From the NCBI RefSeq assembly GCF_030035675.1, contig NC_084489.1:74693770-74757769 (forward strand): a stretch of DNA of 64,000 bases, read 5' to 3'. Positions 44,364 through 55,324 of this stretch are shown here, piece after piece. Made by a program: the position numbers and the translations under genes. This stretch comes from Rhineura floridana (taxonomy: Eukaryota; Chordata; Lepidosauria; Squamata; Rhineuridae). Positions within the stretch are counted from its first letter, which is position 1. Each line of letters starts with the position of its first letter. The notes beneath the pieces are model-generated. The model was not told the DNA's origin. It was given only the letters and a program-made list of their open reading frames with translations, and did not search any database.

Positions 44364-44440
44364 CCCCTTAGAATTAATGGCGTTAAAGTGTACACTGAAA
44401 ACGTGGATAAAAGGCAGATAATTTTGGATCTTCAAGTCAG
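44364..44440 (+). CDS. ESYT2: ESYT2 coding exon 4 (SMP domain)
   Basis: 77 nt, residues 177-201 plus two bases of codon 202: PLRINGVKVYTENVDKRQII and LDLQV. It ends CAG|GTAATC, leaving phase 2 (AG), and exon 5 supplies the missing C to make Ser. The match to human ESYT2 (PLRINGVKVYTENVDKRQII, then LDLQIS) is almost complete. It forms the first beta-strands of the SMP fold. Confidence 0.96.
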
Positions 44441-45769
44441 GTAATCTTGTCACAAAACACACATTACATATTTCAATACCTTATTAAAACAGTGTTTCAT
44501 TGCTTATTGAGAAATGTTTGTGAAGTGCTTCCTCTTTGGGCCAAAATAACTTTTTGTTACTTTATAAAAATTAAGAAAACAACTAAGGGTTTTGCTGGCA
44601 TGAATGTATAATATCAAGCAAGGCGTGCACAGAAATGAAACTAGCAGAAATTACACACATTGTTTTGTATTAAGGGATACACTTTTCTAAAAGCAGAGTA
44701 ATTTCTTCTATCTGTGGATAGACTATTTCAGTATTTCAGACTATTCCTCTTCAAGTTTTTAAAGTTGGTTTAAGTCATTTAGCATTACATGGATAAGTCT
44801 GTATGAACCTAAATGAAGCACCACGCCACAGTTTAGCATTACACGAATGAGCCTCTTGACAGCCAAGCATCATGCTCATTTGTTCCTCCTACCCTCTTCT
44901 ACCACTGTGCACCTTGGAGGAAAATGTCTGCCAAGCAATTTGTTCTTTCAAAAAAAATCTTGGCTTGGCATTGTGTACAAATGGAGGATCCTGGCTTCCA
45001 ACAATGATTAGTTGCTAAACAAGGCAACTTCTTGAAAAGCTTCCTTCTGGCTGCATGGTGGGAGAGGCATATTGCTTGAGCTCATGGAGGCTTGTCCACG
45101 TAGTGCTGAACTAGCCTTGTATTGAAGCACTTTGTATGGTAGCTGTAAGCAAGAAGCAAGTGTTTAGGCAAGTGAGCAGGCTGGTGGAAAGGAATGGAGT
45201 GCCCAGTCTGTCCTCTGTGACCAGCATAGAAACCAAGCAGGCTTCCAGAGGACAGGTGTGCAGAAGGCTGCTTGAAGGGAGGGGGCAGAGCTCTTCTGCT
45301 GCCAAGCCAAAGCAGGCAAGGTGGTTTGTGTGTCTGCAGCCTAGTAACTTCTGTGGACTTCCGTACATTGCTGCATTAAATCATGTTTAGTATTACAAGC
45401 GAACAGGGTCATTGTAACTGTGATGAAAGTAGTAATGTGTAAATGACCAATGTGCAGCTTACAAGGGTTTCTACCATGTACAAGGTGTACCTCCAAGATG
45501 AAAAGGGGGACAAATGGAAAGCAGATGGGGAGATTTGGAAACACACTATAATTGTGTGGTTTTTTTCTGTTAAGGAGATAAAGTATGAGTTAAAGTATTA
45601 AACTACAGTGCTTTTCATTAACTGGAAAGCTCACAGATTAAAACAAATAACACAATATAAGCACATACCTTGAAGTGCTACTTGAAGTAGGTGCTAAAGG
45701 TTTTTTTGCTGGTTAAAATGTTTGTCATGTAGTGAAGGGTTTCTGTCTGTTTCACAGTGGCCTAGATCT

Positions 45770-45890
45770 GCCTTCACTGATTTGGTACCCACTAGATATT
45801 TTGGACTATATCCCCCGTGCTGGCTGGGGATGATGTGAGTTGTCCAAAACATCTGGAGGGTACCAGGTTGGCAAAGGCTGGCCTAGATGC
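45770..45890. mobile_element. Short palindromic MITE
   Basis: 'CTGATTTGGTACCCACTAGA', 'TATTTTGGACTATATCCCCC', then the inverted 'GATGATGTGAGTTGTCCAAA' and 'CTGGAGGGTACCAGGTTGGC'. Same hairpin family as 8515-8845 and 50370-51062. Confidence 0.7.
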
Positions 45891-46759
45891 AAAGAAGCAT
45901 ACAACTGTTTTCACAGCTATCAAAGGAGCTTTGGACTTCTTTCTTTTCAAATGTTGCATGGCGAATCTCTTTTGAAAGTGAGGGGAGTTTCAAAAGCAGT
46001 TTGTCATGTGGAACAGAGAAATCTGTTGTTCAAAGGAGGAAAAATCTTATTGGGTATGCCTAAAGGAGATCTTGGATTCCATCCAATAGATTTTTAGGTC
46101 TTAATAGAGACAGCCCTTTGCCTTTACACTCTCATGTAATTCTCACTAAGGCACAGATAAACATAATAAATCTTTCATTTCTTCCCCTTTAGACTGTGTG
46201 AAAAGAAATCAAATTAGTCACCTTGAAAATATCCATGAAGACAAATAGTGGAGTTTAATAAATCCCCTGTTAATGTGTAACATTGCCTGTCTGTCATGTT
46301 TCGGATCTGCAGCCCTGCATAGTTTACAGCCATTATGCACTCAGTGGATAAAGTGTTCTGCTTAACTTGGTATCCAAATAGTAGATCCTGTTTCATACAA
46401 GCTGTGTTGCAAAGATGTAGTCCAAGAAACATGGGTTGAAGGGCAACAGTGTCATTCATGAATTGTATAGATACAGCCAGCCAGCTTTTTTCCCCCTGAT
46501 GTCTTCTTCACTTCTGTTAGGTGCATTTGGTATTGTAAGCTGACATAGTACCAAAGAGTCTAATAAATTTAAAAGTAAAATAGCAGGCTGTAAAAATCCT
46601 TGCATGCATACAGAATACTTTGAAAGCTTCATTAGATTTGGCTAAACATCTTAAAATAATAAACCAGAATAAGTGTGTTCTGGCACCCGCAGCATGAATG
46701 AGAAAACCAGCCCATCTGTCTGCTACTGAAAATGCATAGTACACAGTGCTTGGCATACA

Positions 46760-46885
46760 TGTGTGGTTGTATCCAGTGCTAATCATACTTGGAGTAGAGA
46801 CATGGAAATTAATGGATGTGACTAAGTTTGTCGCATCTATTAATTTCAGTAGGTCTGCTCTGAGTAGGACTACAGGTTGTATCCA
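46760..46885. repeat. Short palindromic dispersed repeat
   Basis: 'GGTTGTATCCAGTGCTAATC', 'TACTTGGAGTAGAGACAT', the mirrored 'TTCAGTAGGTCTGCTCTGAG' and 'GGTTGTATCCAGCTG' fit the family at 12368-12465. Confidence 0.5.
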
Positions 46886-47296
46886 GCTGTGTGCAAAATG
46901 CATTATATAGAACATTGTACAAGGGTTGTGATTCAGGGAGGTCATTAACACCTGCGGAGATGAGAGTATGTGTGTATCATGGTTTATAAAGCAGTTGCAC
47001 CTTCAGCAATTTTCCCTGTCAAACCACAGGCTGCATTTTTTAAATGGAGTTTAAGCAGAGGGTCATGGGTTGGGGCTGGGAGGAGAGGCTGAAGAGGAAA
47101 CCCTGCTCATCCTGACCAATGTATGTGTCTAGCAGAGCACAACACTGGGTCATACCTTAGGCCTTATGTATTTTATATTTGTTTTATACATAAAAAAACC
47201 TTCGTGTTGTCAGTATTGTTGATTTTAAAATGTGGTCATTAATTAATGGACGTGTGTGTTTAATACAACATTGCAATGTGTCCTTATGCTTCCCAG

Positions 47297-47369
47297 CTTT
47301 GTTGGCAATTGTGAAATTGACTTGGAGATCAAGAGATACTTCTGTAGAGCTGGTGTGAAGAGTATACAG
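47297..47369 (+). CDS. ESYT2: ESYT2 coding exon 5 (SMP domain)
   Basis: 73 nt completing Ser202 and encoding residues 203-226, FVGNCEIDLEIKRYFCRAGV then KSIQ. The acceptor is CTTCCCAG and the donor CAG|GTAAGT, leaving phase 0. Apart from the joined codon the peptide is identical to human ESYT2 as recalled. It contains SMP core strands that line the lipid groove. Confidence 0.97.
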
Positions 47370-47595
47370 GTAAGTTGTGAGTTTTTTTCTGCCTGACATA
47401 AAACTACATCTTTGCATTCCAGAAAACTAAGCAATCCTCTCCCCATCCGAAACAAGAAGCAAAACTTTAACAGTAACCTTGTTCTGTTCAACATAGACCT
47501 TACCGATGTAGATGTATTATCAGACTTCTGCAATAATAGATTGTTCTTTATATTTTTAACTGAAGCTTACTAGTCTGAATCTTTTTTCTTCTCAG
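47370..47595 (+). other. ESYT2: ESYT2 intron 5
   Basis: A short 226-bp intron, GTAAGT to TTTCTTCTCAG. Nothing else in it. Confidence 0.92.
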
Positions 47596-47685
47596 ATTCA
47601 TGGTACAATGAGAGTTATATTGGAACCTCTGCTTGGAGATATGCCCTTAATTGGAGCACTGTCTTTATTTTTCCTTAGGAAACCG
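47596..47685 (+). CDS. ESYT2: ESYT2 coding exon 6 (SMP domain)
   Basis: 30 codons, residues 227-256: IHGTMRVILEPLLGDMPLIG then ALSLFFLRKP. The acceptor is TTCTTCTCAG and the donor CCG|GTAAGT, phase 0 on both sides. It matches human IHGTMRVILEPLIGDMPLVG/ALSIFFLRKP with conservative changes only. Confidence 0.97.
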
Positions 47686-47934
47686 GTAAGTGAAAAACCT
47701 CCTAGATTCCTTCTTCCTCTATCTTACAGATTGTTGCTGCTTTACTTTAGTAAATTGGTGTTTAAAATAATTTTTAAAATCTTGTAATGTTGAATCAGAA
47801 CTTCTAGGTAATCCTAGCATTATGCTGACCATGGTTCTGTTAGTGATTAGTTCTGAAACCCTCTTTAAGAGAGTTAGAGGAGGCTACCTGTCCCCATAAA
47901 TAGGTTGCTTACAAGTCCATGACTACCACATCTT

Positions 47935-48070
47935 GGTCACAACCACACTATACATTTAAAGCACATTTAACACTTTTGAAGCATATGGTTTCCCTGAAAG
48001 AATTCTGGGAACTATAGTTTGCTGTGAAGCAGAAGCCAGTGTACCATTAATAAAGTTGAAGCTGTGTATG
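47935..48070. mobile_element. hAT-type MITE fragment
   Basis: 'CACAACCACACTATACATTT', 'AAAGCACATTTAACACTTTT' and 'AGAATTCTGGGAACTATAGT' match the family at 3845-4100. Confidence 0.55.
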
Positions 48071-48869
48071 CTTAGGTTAAAAGAGCTCAGAACTGTACAA
48101 CTTTACACTTTATCATTATGGCCACCTTATTCATACTTGGCAAAAATAAAATTTCAGTAATCAAAATAAAGGCCATGTTGCTACAATCACATTTAGCCAT
48201 CAAAGATTAATGGCATTGGGTGTATTTGTTGTCATATTTTTAGTATGCTGGTATCCCTTGCTTCCTGAAGTTGGAATACTTTGTTAGGAAAGCAAAGAAA
48301 AGCTGGAATAGTTTAAGCAATCTACTCAGTTTCAGTTATAGTTTCATTAATTTCATTACATCATTAACTAAAAGGAAATGAAACCTGATGCAACATAGTT
48401 CAAATGGACTATCAACAGAACTCTTCATATTCTGCATGTCTGCATATCTGCTGTGCACTCTGGTACTAAGTTGATAGGGTGCTCTGCTTTTGTTTGAAAA
48501 TTAAAAATATCCAGATCTTATGGTTACTAAGAAGATGAAAATGAGTGTGAGAATAATGTCTTTTGAAGGTTCACAAATGAGATAGACAAGGATTCTTTGT
48601 ACTGTGAAGCTGCCTCTTCTGTGATCCTAATCTCTTATTTCCTGCATCTTTTCCCATCTCTCTTTCATGCTGTCTTGAATCTCATCAGAATATTGTGTGA
48701 TCTGCAAAAACCCAACTATTATTTTATAATTTTAGTTATTTAACAATTTATAAACCTTTTCCTACAGATGTTTCTGAAGCAGTGTACAATAATAGAAATA
48801 AATATATGCACAGCAATTTAAAAACAAAATTTAAAAACATTAAATTGCACAAATTTAATATTTTCATTT

Positions 48870-48970
48870 ATTAAATTTATATCCCACCCTTCCTCCTAGA
48901 AGGAGCTGAGTCAAACTTCAAGAAAAGCCCTCTCAAAGTTTTCAGTAGCTGCCTGAAAGCATGAATGCTT
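48870..48970 (-). repeat. L2-clade LINE 3' tail, antisense
   Basis: 'TTTATATCCCACCCTTCCTC' and 'CTAGAAGGAGCTGAG' are the recurring L2 terminus. Very short. Confidence 0.6.
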
Positions 48971-49384
48971 GGCACTTCTCTAATTCTGATCAGAAGCTGA
49001 TTCTGTAGAGCTGTGTAACTATTGCAAAGTTACGCAAACTGGAGAGCTTTTTTAGGTTTGGGCTTGGGGGAAGGTATTGTAAAGTTCTTCCAGCCATTGC
49101 AGATGAAGTATCTGACCTTGTTGTGTCATCTTCTGTGAAAATTATATTTTTCATTTGGCTGTCTTGCTTTGCTCGGCTGTCGTCCTGATTTCAGTGTATA
49201 CTGTAAACAAGTAGAATTGGAGGTTAATGCTTTACATCATCTAGAAGCAGGCAACATTCCTCTCCCCCCCCCCGCCCAGTTATATAGAGCATGCATTCTT
49301 TGCTTAATATATCTAAGAGTGAGAAATGGAATATAGAAAGAAAGGGTTGTGATGAGATTTGCACTGTTGATGAGATTGGGTTTG

Positions 49385-49510
49385 TAGGCTTATTTTTTTA
49401 AAAGCATTTTTAACCCACTCTTCAGCTGAGAAAAGGCTCCCAGAGCAGCTTACATAGGATCAATAAAAACAGGGCAGTCTGTGCCTCCAGGCCTCCAGTC
49501 TAAAAGACAT
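49385..49510 (-). repeat. LINE 3' tail, antisense
   Basis: 'TTTTTAACCCACTCTTCAGC' and 'CTCCCAGAGCAGCTTACATA' followed by 'AATAAAAACAGGGCAGTCT' is a truncated LINE terminus, probably L2 or CR1. Confidence 0.5.
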
Positions 49511-50369
49511 TATACAAAAGAAAAATGAGATGAAGAGGGAAGAGGAAAGCTGAGCACCAGTTCTTAAAGATACATAGCAGTTCTTGTGATGATTGCCTGG
49601 AACAGGAATGGTTCAGGAGTAGAGTAGCCTAATGGAGCTGATTTCTCAGCAGAACCAATGAAGTGGCCCTGCTTTCCATTTTTCCTTCTAGTGCACCATG
49701 ACATTTTTCTGCTCCCTTTAATTTAATGTTTTCTTTTTTTACTGTCAGCATTCAGCCCAGGAACATGTGATATGATAGCTGGTCTCTGAGCTTTACATAA
49801 AGCCTTTTTTACTTGGGGAGTAACCATAAGAAGTCTTTCATAGCCCTTGGACTCAATACAAAAAAGGATTTCTAGGTTGCTTTCTCTTGGCAGGTAAAAC
49901 TAATTGGAGTTTACACCTTTTCCAATTGCTCAGCCTCAGGGCAAGGAAAAGGTAAATTGAAGGAGACAAGAACTCCTTTCTGGAGACAAAGACCATACTC
50001 TCTGAGCACAGGTTTAAATGTTGTTCTGAACATAAAGGATATAAACAGCAGAGCTCTTGCAAAAGAAAGCAGGATGCTTTAGGCATACAAATACTGGCTC
50101 TATAATTTGATAAGATTTCAATCAGAACTGAACTGAGAATGTCAGTGGACTTGTCTTATTTTTAAAGAGGCAGTCCGTAAAAAGAGAGATTAGTGATATG
50201 AAAGTTAAATGTCTGATTTTAAAAGTGAAAACCTCTGTGATTTTCGATGGTTGCACAATGATATCAATATTCCTTGGCATCTCTACAATCCTGCACTGGG
50301 ATTTAGTGGGAAACTGTTTTTTAGATTGCATGGTCTCATAAGGACAATGATGCTATGCGACTCTAGAGC

Positions 50370-51062
50370 AGCCTTCGCCAGCCTGGTGCCCTCAAGATGT
50401 TTTAGCCTATAACTCCTATCAATCCCAGCCAGTGGATAGGAATTGTGGGTCAAAATATCTTGAGGGCACGAGGTTGGAAAAGACTGCTCTAGAGAACTAT
50501 GGGCTGAACTTATGATGGGGGCTAAAACAAGGAATGCATTACTATCTGGATGCCTGGGGGCAATTTCCAATCGCCACTTGTGACATCATATTCTGTTTGG
50601 GTTTTTTAAGCCCCATATATAAGATTGAATCACTTCTTGGGGTTAACAGGATTTTGTCACACCTTGCTCCAGAAGTTTGATCCAGTTTTTGAGACCCTTT
50701 TTGAAGTAATAATTTTACTATCCGGTGGCAATTTTGCATTCTTGTTAATACCATCCTCATGCAGTCTTTCCCAATCTTTGGGTTTGCAGATGTTGCTGGA
50801 TTACAGCTCCTATAAATCCTGACCATTGACAATGCTGGCTAGATCTGATGGAAATTATAATCCCAACAACATCTGGGGACCCAAAGGTTGGGAAAGGCTG
50901 ATCTAAAGCAAGGATGGGGAATAGGTGAGGAACAGGTGGCCCTCCAGGGGTTGTTGCACTACAACTCCCATCATCCCTGATCATTGGCCGTGGCTGTCTG
51001 AGGCTGATGGGAGTTTGAATTAAGCAACGTGTGGAGGGCGACACGTTCTCCATCCTTGATCT
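50370..51062. mobile_element. Cluster of three palindromic MITEs
   Basis: Three hairpin copies of the family at 8515: about 50370-50495 ('GCAGCCTTCGCCAGCCTGGT' back to 'ACGAGGTTGGAAAAGACTGC'), about 50755-50908 ('CAGTCTTTCCCAATCTTTGG' back to 'CCAAAGGTTGGGAAAGGCTG') and about 50912-51062 ('GGATGGGGAATAGG' back to 'TTCTCCATCCTTGATCTA'). The outer two copies end with the same 'CTCTAGA'/'GATCTA'-like flank. None codes for protein. Confidence 0.8.
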
Positions 51063-51949
51063 ATAGCTTTTGCATCCTAAAACTAATTAGAAAGCTTGTA
51101 ATATTTCTTAGGATGTAGTAAGCTTTGATTTTGTCATGCTCAGGCAGTTACTTTCAAAATATCCATTTATTCAAACATGATGATTTATCATATTGAACGA
51201 AGTTGAAAGATGAGGTCCTCATTGAAGCTAAAGTACAAAGCTTTCAGCTGTAATAAGTGGGTTTAATTAATAATTTTCTTATCAGTGCTTATCATGCAAC
51301 ACCTTTTCTTTTCTTTGATTATATCTTTATTTTTGTGCATATTTTAGTTCTGTGCTTATTTTAGTTCTATTCATGGGACATTGAAATATCCTCCTGTGGT
51401 AAACTTTACAAACTAGCCACCTTCTGTAGGCTTTTTTTAACATTAAAAAAAGAAGACTTGGTGAATTTGCTCGATTTTTTAAAATTAGATTAGCTGGTCT
51501 GCCAAGGAAGCAGGTGGCTAATAAAGACATTAAATTATCTTACCCAGCTTTGCTACTGTGGTTGGAAACAAGGTTTGTTTGGGAAGCTGATTAAGGTTTC
51601 AGTTGAGGTCATATTTGTTAAATAAATTTTAAAGGCATTGCCCCAGGGATGAATTGTTGCATAAGAAAGTATTGGATGCGCTAAATAAATAATAGTTGAA
51701 TTATTGGAATGTAGTTGCTATCTTGTTTTGGAATTGGGAAAACTTTTGTTGTGGTTTTTCTCATCCACATGATCTTTCAAATCTCATTTCTTTTCTCCAT
51801 TAAAAACAAAATAACCTTTATGGGATGGAGAGAGAAAAGGGGCAGTGGAGGGAGACAAGGAGGCACTGCTGACCCTGACCCTGTCCACCTTTTGGCTTCA
51901 GTGTTCCCCACCCCCAATAATACACCCTGTGAGGGCATACTACCAAGGG

Positions 51950-52501
51950 GAGGGGTGGGGAACCTCTGCCCCACAGGTCAAACCTGGCCTGCCAGGCCTC
52001 CACATTTGGCCCATGAGGCCATTTTGGGGAAGCCATGCCTATCTGCCCTACATCTGATGTCATAAGGGAGCTGGATTTCAAAGAAACAACTGGGAGCTTA
52101 AAGTGGGCTCCCAGTTGCTCCTTTGCTGGACCAAAGCATGCTCCCAACTAAAAGCGCACCTAGCTAAAGGTGGGAGCAGGTGTTTCCATTCAGTGAAAAA
52201 TGCTTCTCCTTCCAGTGCTGTTCTTTGAAGCCACCCTGCATGGCTCTTTTGAAAAGAAAAGTGTGGGGAGGCTTGCAAAGGGCTTTGTGAGCCTCCCATG
52301 CGTCTCCTTGCCACCAATGACAGCTTGGAAACCTTCTGCGAGTGATTTTGACAGGAGGGTGGGGAAACCCATCTGCCAGTCATGTGATGTCATAACAGCA
52401 CCATTTGATTGACAGGTGGCTTGCCCTTACCTGCCTGTCAAAGTTGGTCTACCCTTGCCCTGGGGAACGTAGCCCTTGATATAAAAAGTTCCCCACCCCT
52501 G
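51950..52501. mobile_element. Non-autonomous hAT-type element, about 550 bp
   Basis: The left end AGGGGTGGGGAACCTCTGCC and right end AAAAAGTTCCCCACCCCTG are inverted repeats of the CAGGGGTGGGGAAC type. The interior is GC-rich with overlapping chance frames on both strands. The flanking 8-mers do not match, so the target duplication is lost. Confidence 0.72.
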
Positions 52502-52589
52502 ATTTAGTTTTTGTCTTTAAAAAAAACAAAACTTTTCTTTTTGTAAGGAAAAAATGGTTTTTATTTCTCTTTGAAATTCCTAGCCCTAG

Positions 52590-52735
52590 GGATAAGTGTA
52601 GTGGTCAGAATGTTGGACTTGGACTGGGGAGTCACAGGCTGAAATCTTTATTCAGCTATGAAGCTAACTGGGTGAGCTCAGGTCAGTCACTGTCTTTTGT
52701 GCCAACCAACATTGCAGAGTGCTTATGGGGTGAAA
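52590..52735 (+). repeat. tRNA-derived SINE fragment
   Basis: 'AAGTGTAGTGGTCAGAATGT', 'TGGACTTGGACTGGGGAGTC', 'ATGAAGCTAACTGGGTGAGC' and 'CAGGTCAGTCACTGTC' follow the tRNA-SINE head of 2315-2543 with many differences. Its 3' part is lost. Confidence 0.6.
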
Positions 52736-52859
52736 AGAGGAGGGAAGTGAAACAAGATCCTTAACTTGCCCCAGTCAAGAAGAGGATGGTGAGCAGATAG
52801 GAACAGAGTGAAGTCAGTCTGGAGAACATAATTAAAACATATAAAGAGAAGATCTAGTA

Positions 52860-53612
52860 ATGATTTGAAATGAATGCTGATGAAACTTAAAGAGGAAAGC
52901 ACAAAAGCAGGACTACAGCTGAACGTCAAGAAGACTAAAATAATGACAACAGAAGATTTATGTAACTTTAAAGTACACAATGAGACCACTGAACTTGTCA
53001 AGGATTATCAATACCATGGCACAGTCTTTAACCGAAATGGGGACAATAGTCAAGAAATCAGAAGAAGGGTAGGACTGGGGAGGGCAGCTATGAGAGAACT
53101 AGAAAAGGTCCTCAAATGCAAAGATGTATCACCGAACGCTAAAGTCAGGATCATTCAGACCATGGTATTCCTGATCTCTATGTATGGATGTGAAAGTTGG
53201 ACAGTGAAAAAAGAGGATAAGAGAAAAATCAGTTCATTTGAAATGTGGTGTTGGAGGAGAGCTTTGCTGATACCATGGACTGTGAAAAAGACAAATAATT
53301 GGGTGTTAGAACAAATTAAACTAGAACTATCACTAGAAGCTTAAATGATGAAACTCATGTTATCATAGTTTGGGCACATAATGAGAAGGCCTGATTCACT
53401 AGAAAAGACAATAATGCTGGGACAAACAGAAGGGAGTAGAAAAAGAGGAAGACCAAACAAGAGATGGATTGATTCCATAAAGGAAGCCACAGACCTGAAC
53501 TTACAAGATCTGAACAGGGTGGTTTGTAACAGATGTTTTTGGAGGTTGCTGATTCATAGGGTCACCATAAGTCGTAATCGACTTGAAGGCACATAACAAA
53601 AGAGAAGACAGT
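52860..53612 (+). mobile_element. BovB LINE (RTE clade), 3' part
   Basis: The frame from 52874 encodes the C-terminal part of the BovB polyprotein: LQLNVKKTKIMTTEDLCNFK, then AMRELEKVLKCKDVSPNAKV and MYGCESWTVKKEDKRKISSF. After one stop, a second frame (53381-53596) carries GSRKRGRPNKRWIDSIKEAT. The 3' end is 'GGGTCACCATAAGTCGTAAT' and 'CGACTTGAAGGCACATAAC', shared with the SINE tails in this window. 5'-truncated and inactive. BovB is known to have moved between squamates and ruminants. Confidence 0.9.
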
Positions 53613-53831
53613 GAATACATCTCAGTTCATGAAAGTTGTAACTATACTCTACAGATAATATCAAACAAAAATCCAAAGCGCATTATATATAAATTAATCT
53701 TGGGGAAGGAAAGATATAAGGAATGAGGTATGCAAGGGAAAAAATAGGATACAGAGATTACGTGGGAAAATAAGTGTGTAATAACCTGTACTAAAATATC
53801 AGGTATAGTGGCTATTACATAAGGATTATAG

Positions 53832-54280
53832 CAGTGGTTCCCAAACCTCCCCCCCCACAGACCACTTGAAAATTGCTGGGGGTCTTGTGGGACCACTTAA
53901 TGATTTTTTTTCTCCTTGTAGAAATTGTAATGTACTATATTAGATGCTGTATTATTTTTAATTGTGTTTTTCTTGCTTCTTTCTTGTGTTGTATTTTATT
54001 ATACCAGAATTTGAATGCCATAGAATTCTGATTGTAATACAGTGAAATGCAATATAAGAAATAAAAGAAGCAATAAAATACATTTTTTTTATTTATTAGA
54101 TTTATATACCCTGCCCTTCCTCTAGGTCCAGGAGGAGCCCAGGGCGACAAACAAAATAACTAAAAACACTCTAAAACAATTAAAAATAAATATAAACATT
54201 TAATACAGACATGCCACGAACGACCTGAATGAAGCTTATGGACCACTGGTGGCCCATGGGCTACAGTTTGGGAACTCCAG
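53832..54280. mobile_element. hAT-type element with perfect 8-bp TSD
   Basis: Begins CAGTGGTTCCCAAACCTCC and ends ACAGTTTGGGAACTCCAG, imperfect inverted repeats. GATTATAG stands perfectly on both sides (53824-53831 and 54281-54288), the 8-bp hAT signature. An L2 tail (54085-54200) is inserted inside. No transposase frame. A decayed relative is at 25675-26030. Confidence 0.88.
54085..54200 (-). repeat. L2-clade LINE 3' tail, nested in a hAT element
   Basis: 'TTTTTTTATTTATTAGATTT', 'ATATACCCTGCCCTTCC' and 'GGAGCCCAGGGCGACAAACA', then an AAAA-rich stretch, match the L2 terminus at 4108 and 61640. It is younger than the hAT copy that hosts it. Confidence 0.75.
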
Positions 54281-55224
54281 GATTATAGTATGTATGGTTA
54301 AAATTAATTGCCACTTATCCATTGCTAAACACTGGACTGGCCCACCTAATCTTCACCAGCCTTCTAATCAAAGTTTACCACGTTCCCAGCTGGCCTAACT
54401 GTATCGCCTTTTAGTTTAAGAGAAGTGTATAGCTACCAATCCTGGGTGGAATTCCAGCAAACAGGTTCCTCTGGTCTTACTGCACGTTAGTAGAGATCAG
54501 ATATAAGAATGAGGAAAATCCAAATCAATAATTAAATCATGTAAAAGTAAAAGCAAATTGTTTTAAAAATAGTGAAGTCTGAGCCTCATTGAGGAATAAT
54601 TAATATGATATAAAACAATAAAAACTATTTTCAATCTATTCAAAATTCAGAAGAACCCAAAGGACCAGTTCAGATAACTACAAACAGCTCCAACCTGAAA
54701 AAGGGACAGACTTTTAAAGCAAGAAATTCCTTCTCAGAAAGAGAAGGCAAAAACATGGGCTGGGATCCAAAAGGCCCCAGAACAAGCAACAACTTGTTAG
54801 CAAACATGAAGCTAAGCAAACAAAATAAAATTAAGCAAGTTAACAAACTCTAGCACTGAGGTGCAGCCTTTTTGATGTCCCCCTTGATGTCCAAAAATGC
54901 CTGCCTTGCGATGTGTCCTTTTCTGTTGCTCTACTTTTCTCTCTCACTGAAATCCAGTTCTGTATCGATAAATGAATGGGTCATTTGACAGACACCTGCA
55001 TGAACAGTTTTCCATTATTTTAGAAGATTTTCATGTTCTTGAGCCTTACTGGGATACAGGGAGACCCATGAAGATCATCCAGTGCTGCTAGCAGCATGGA
55101 GCAACAAATCTTGTATCATCACATTGGTGTATTGTTATTGCCTGACATAAGGCCTTGTCAGCATTTCTGCTCCCCACATTCTGAAGTCTGGGCAGAGACC
55201 TTTCTGCCCCCCCCCATTTTTTGT

Positions 55225-55322
55225 TTAGTTTTGTTAAAGTGCTGTGTTGATGTGTTTGCCACCCTGGGCTCCCTTGGGAGGAAGGGTGGGATATAAATTC
55301 AATGAATAAATAATAAAATAGG
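55225..55322 (+). repeat. L2-like LINE 3' tail, sense
   Basis: 'TGCCACCCTGGGCTCCCTTG', 'GGAGGAAGGGTGGGATATAA' and 'TTCAATGAATAAATAATAAA' is a common L2-type terminus, here less than 100 bp. Confidence 0.7.
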
Positions 55323-55324
55323 GC

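Larger units (their letters stand above)
44441..47296 (+). other. ESYT2: ESYT2 intron 4
   Basis: 2.86 kb. It holds a short palindromic MITE at 45770-45890 and a weak dispersed repeat at 46760-46885. The stretch 44760-45060 has loosely palindromic features but no firm assignment. Open frames at 45111-45390 and 46214-46951 have no recognisable product. Confidence 0.8.

Noticed and set aside
45111-46951. Open frames of 80-144 codons in ESYT2 intron 4
   Set aside because: No recognisable domain, splice signals or homology; ordinary chance frames.
51715-52412. Several open frames of 65-116 codons on both strands
   Set aside because: Mostly inside the hAT-type element at 51950-52501; no conserved motif.
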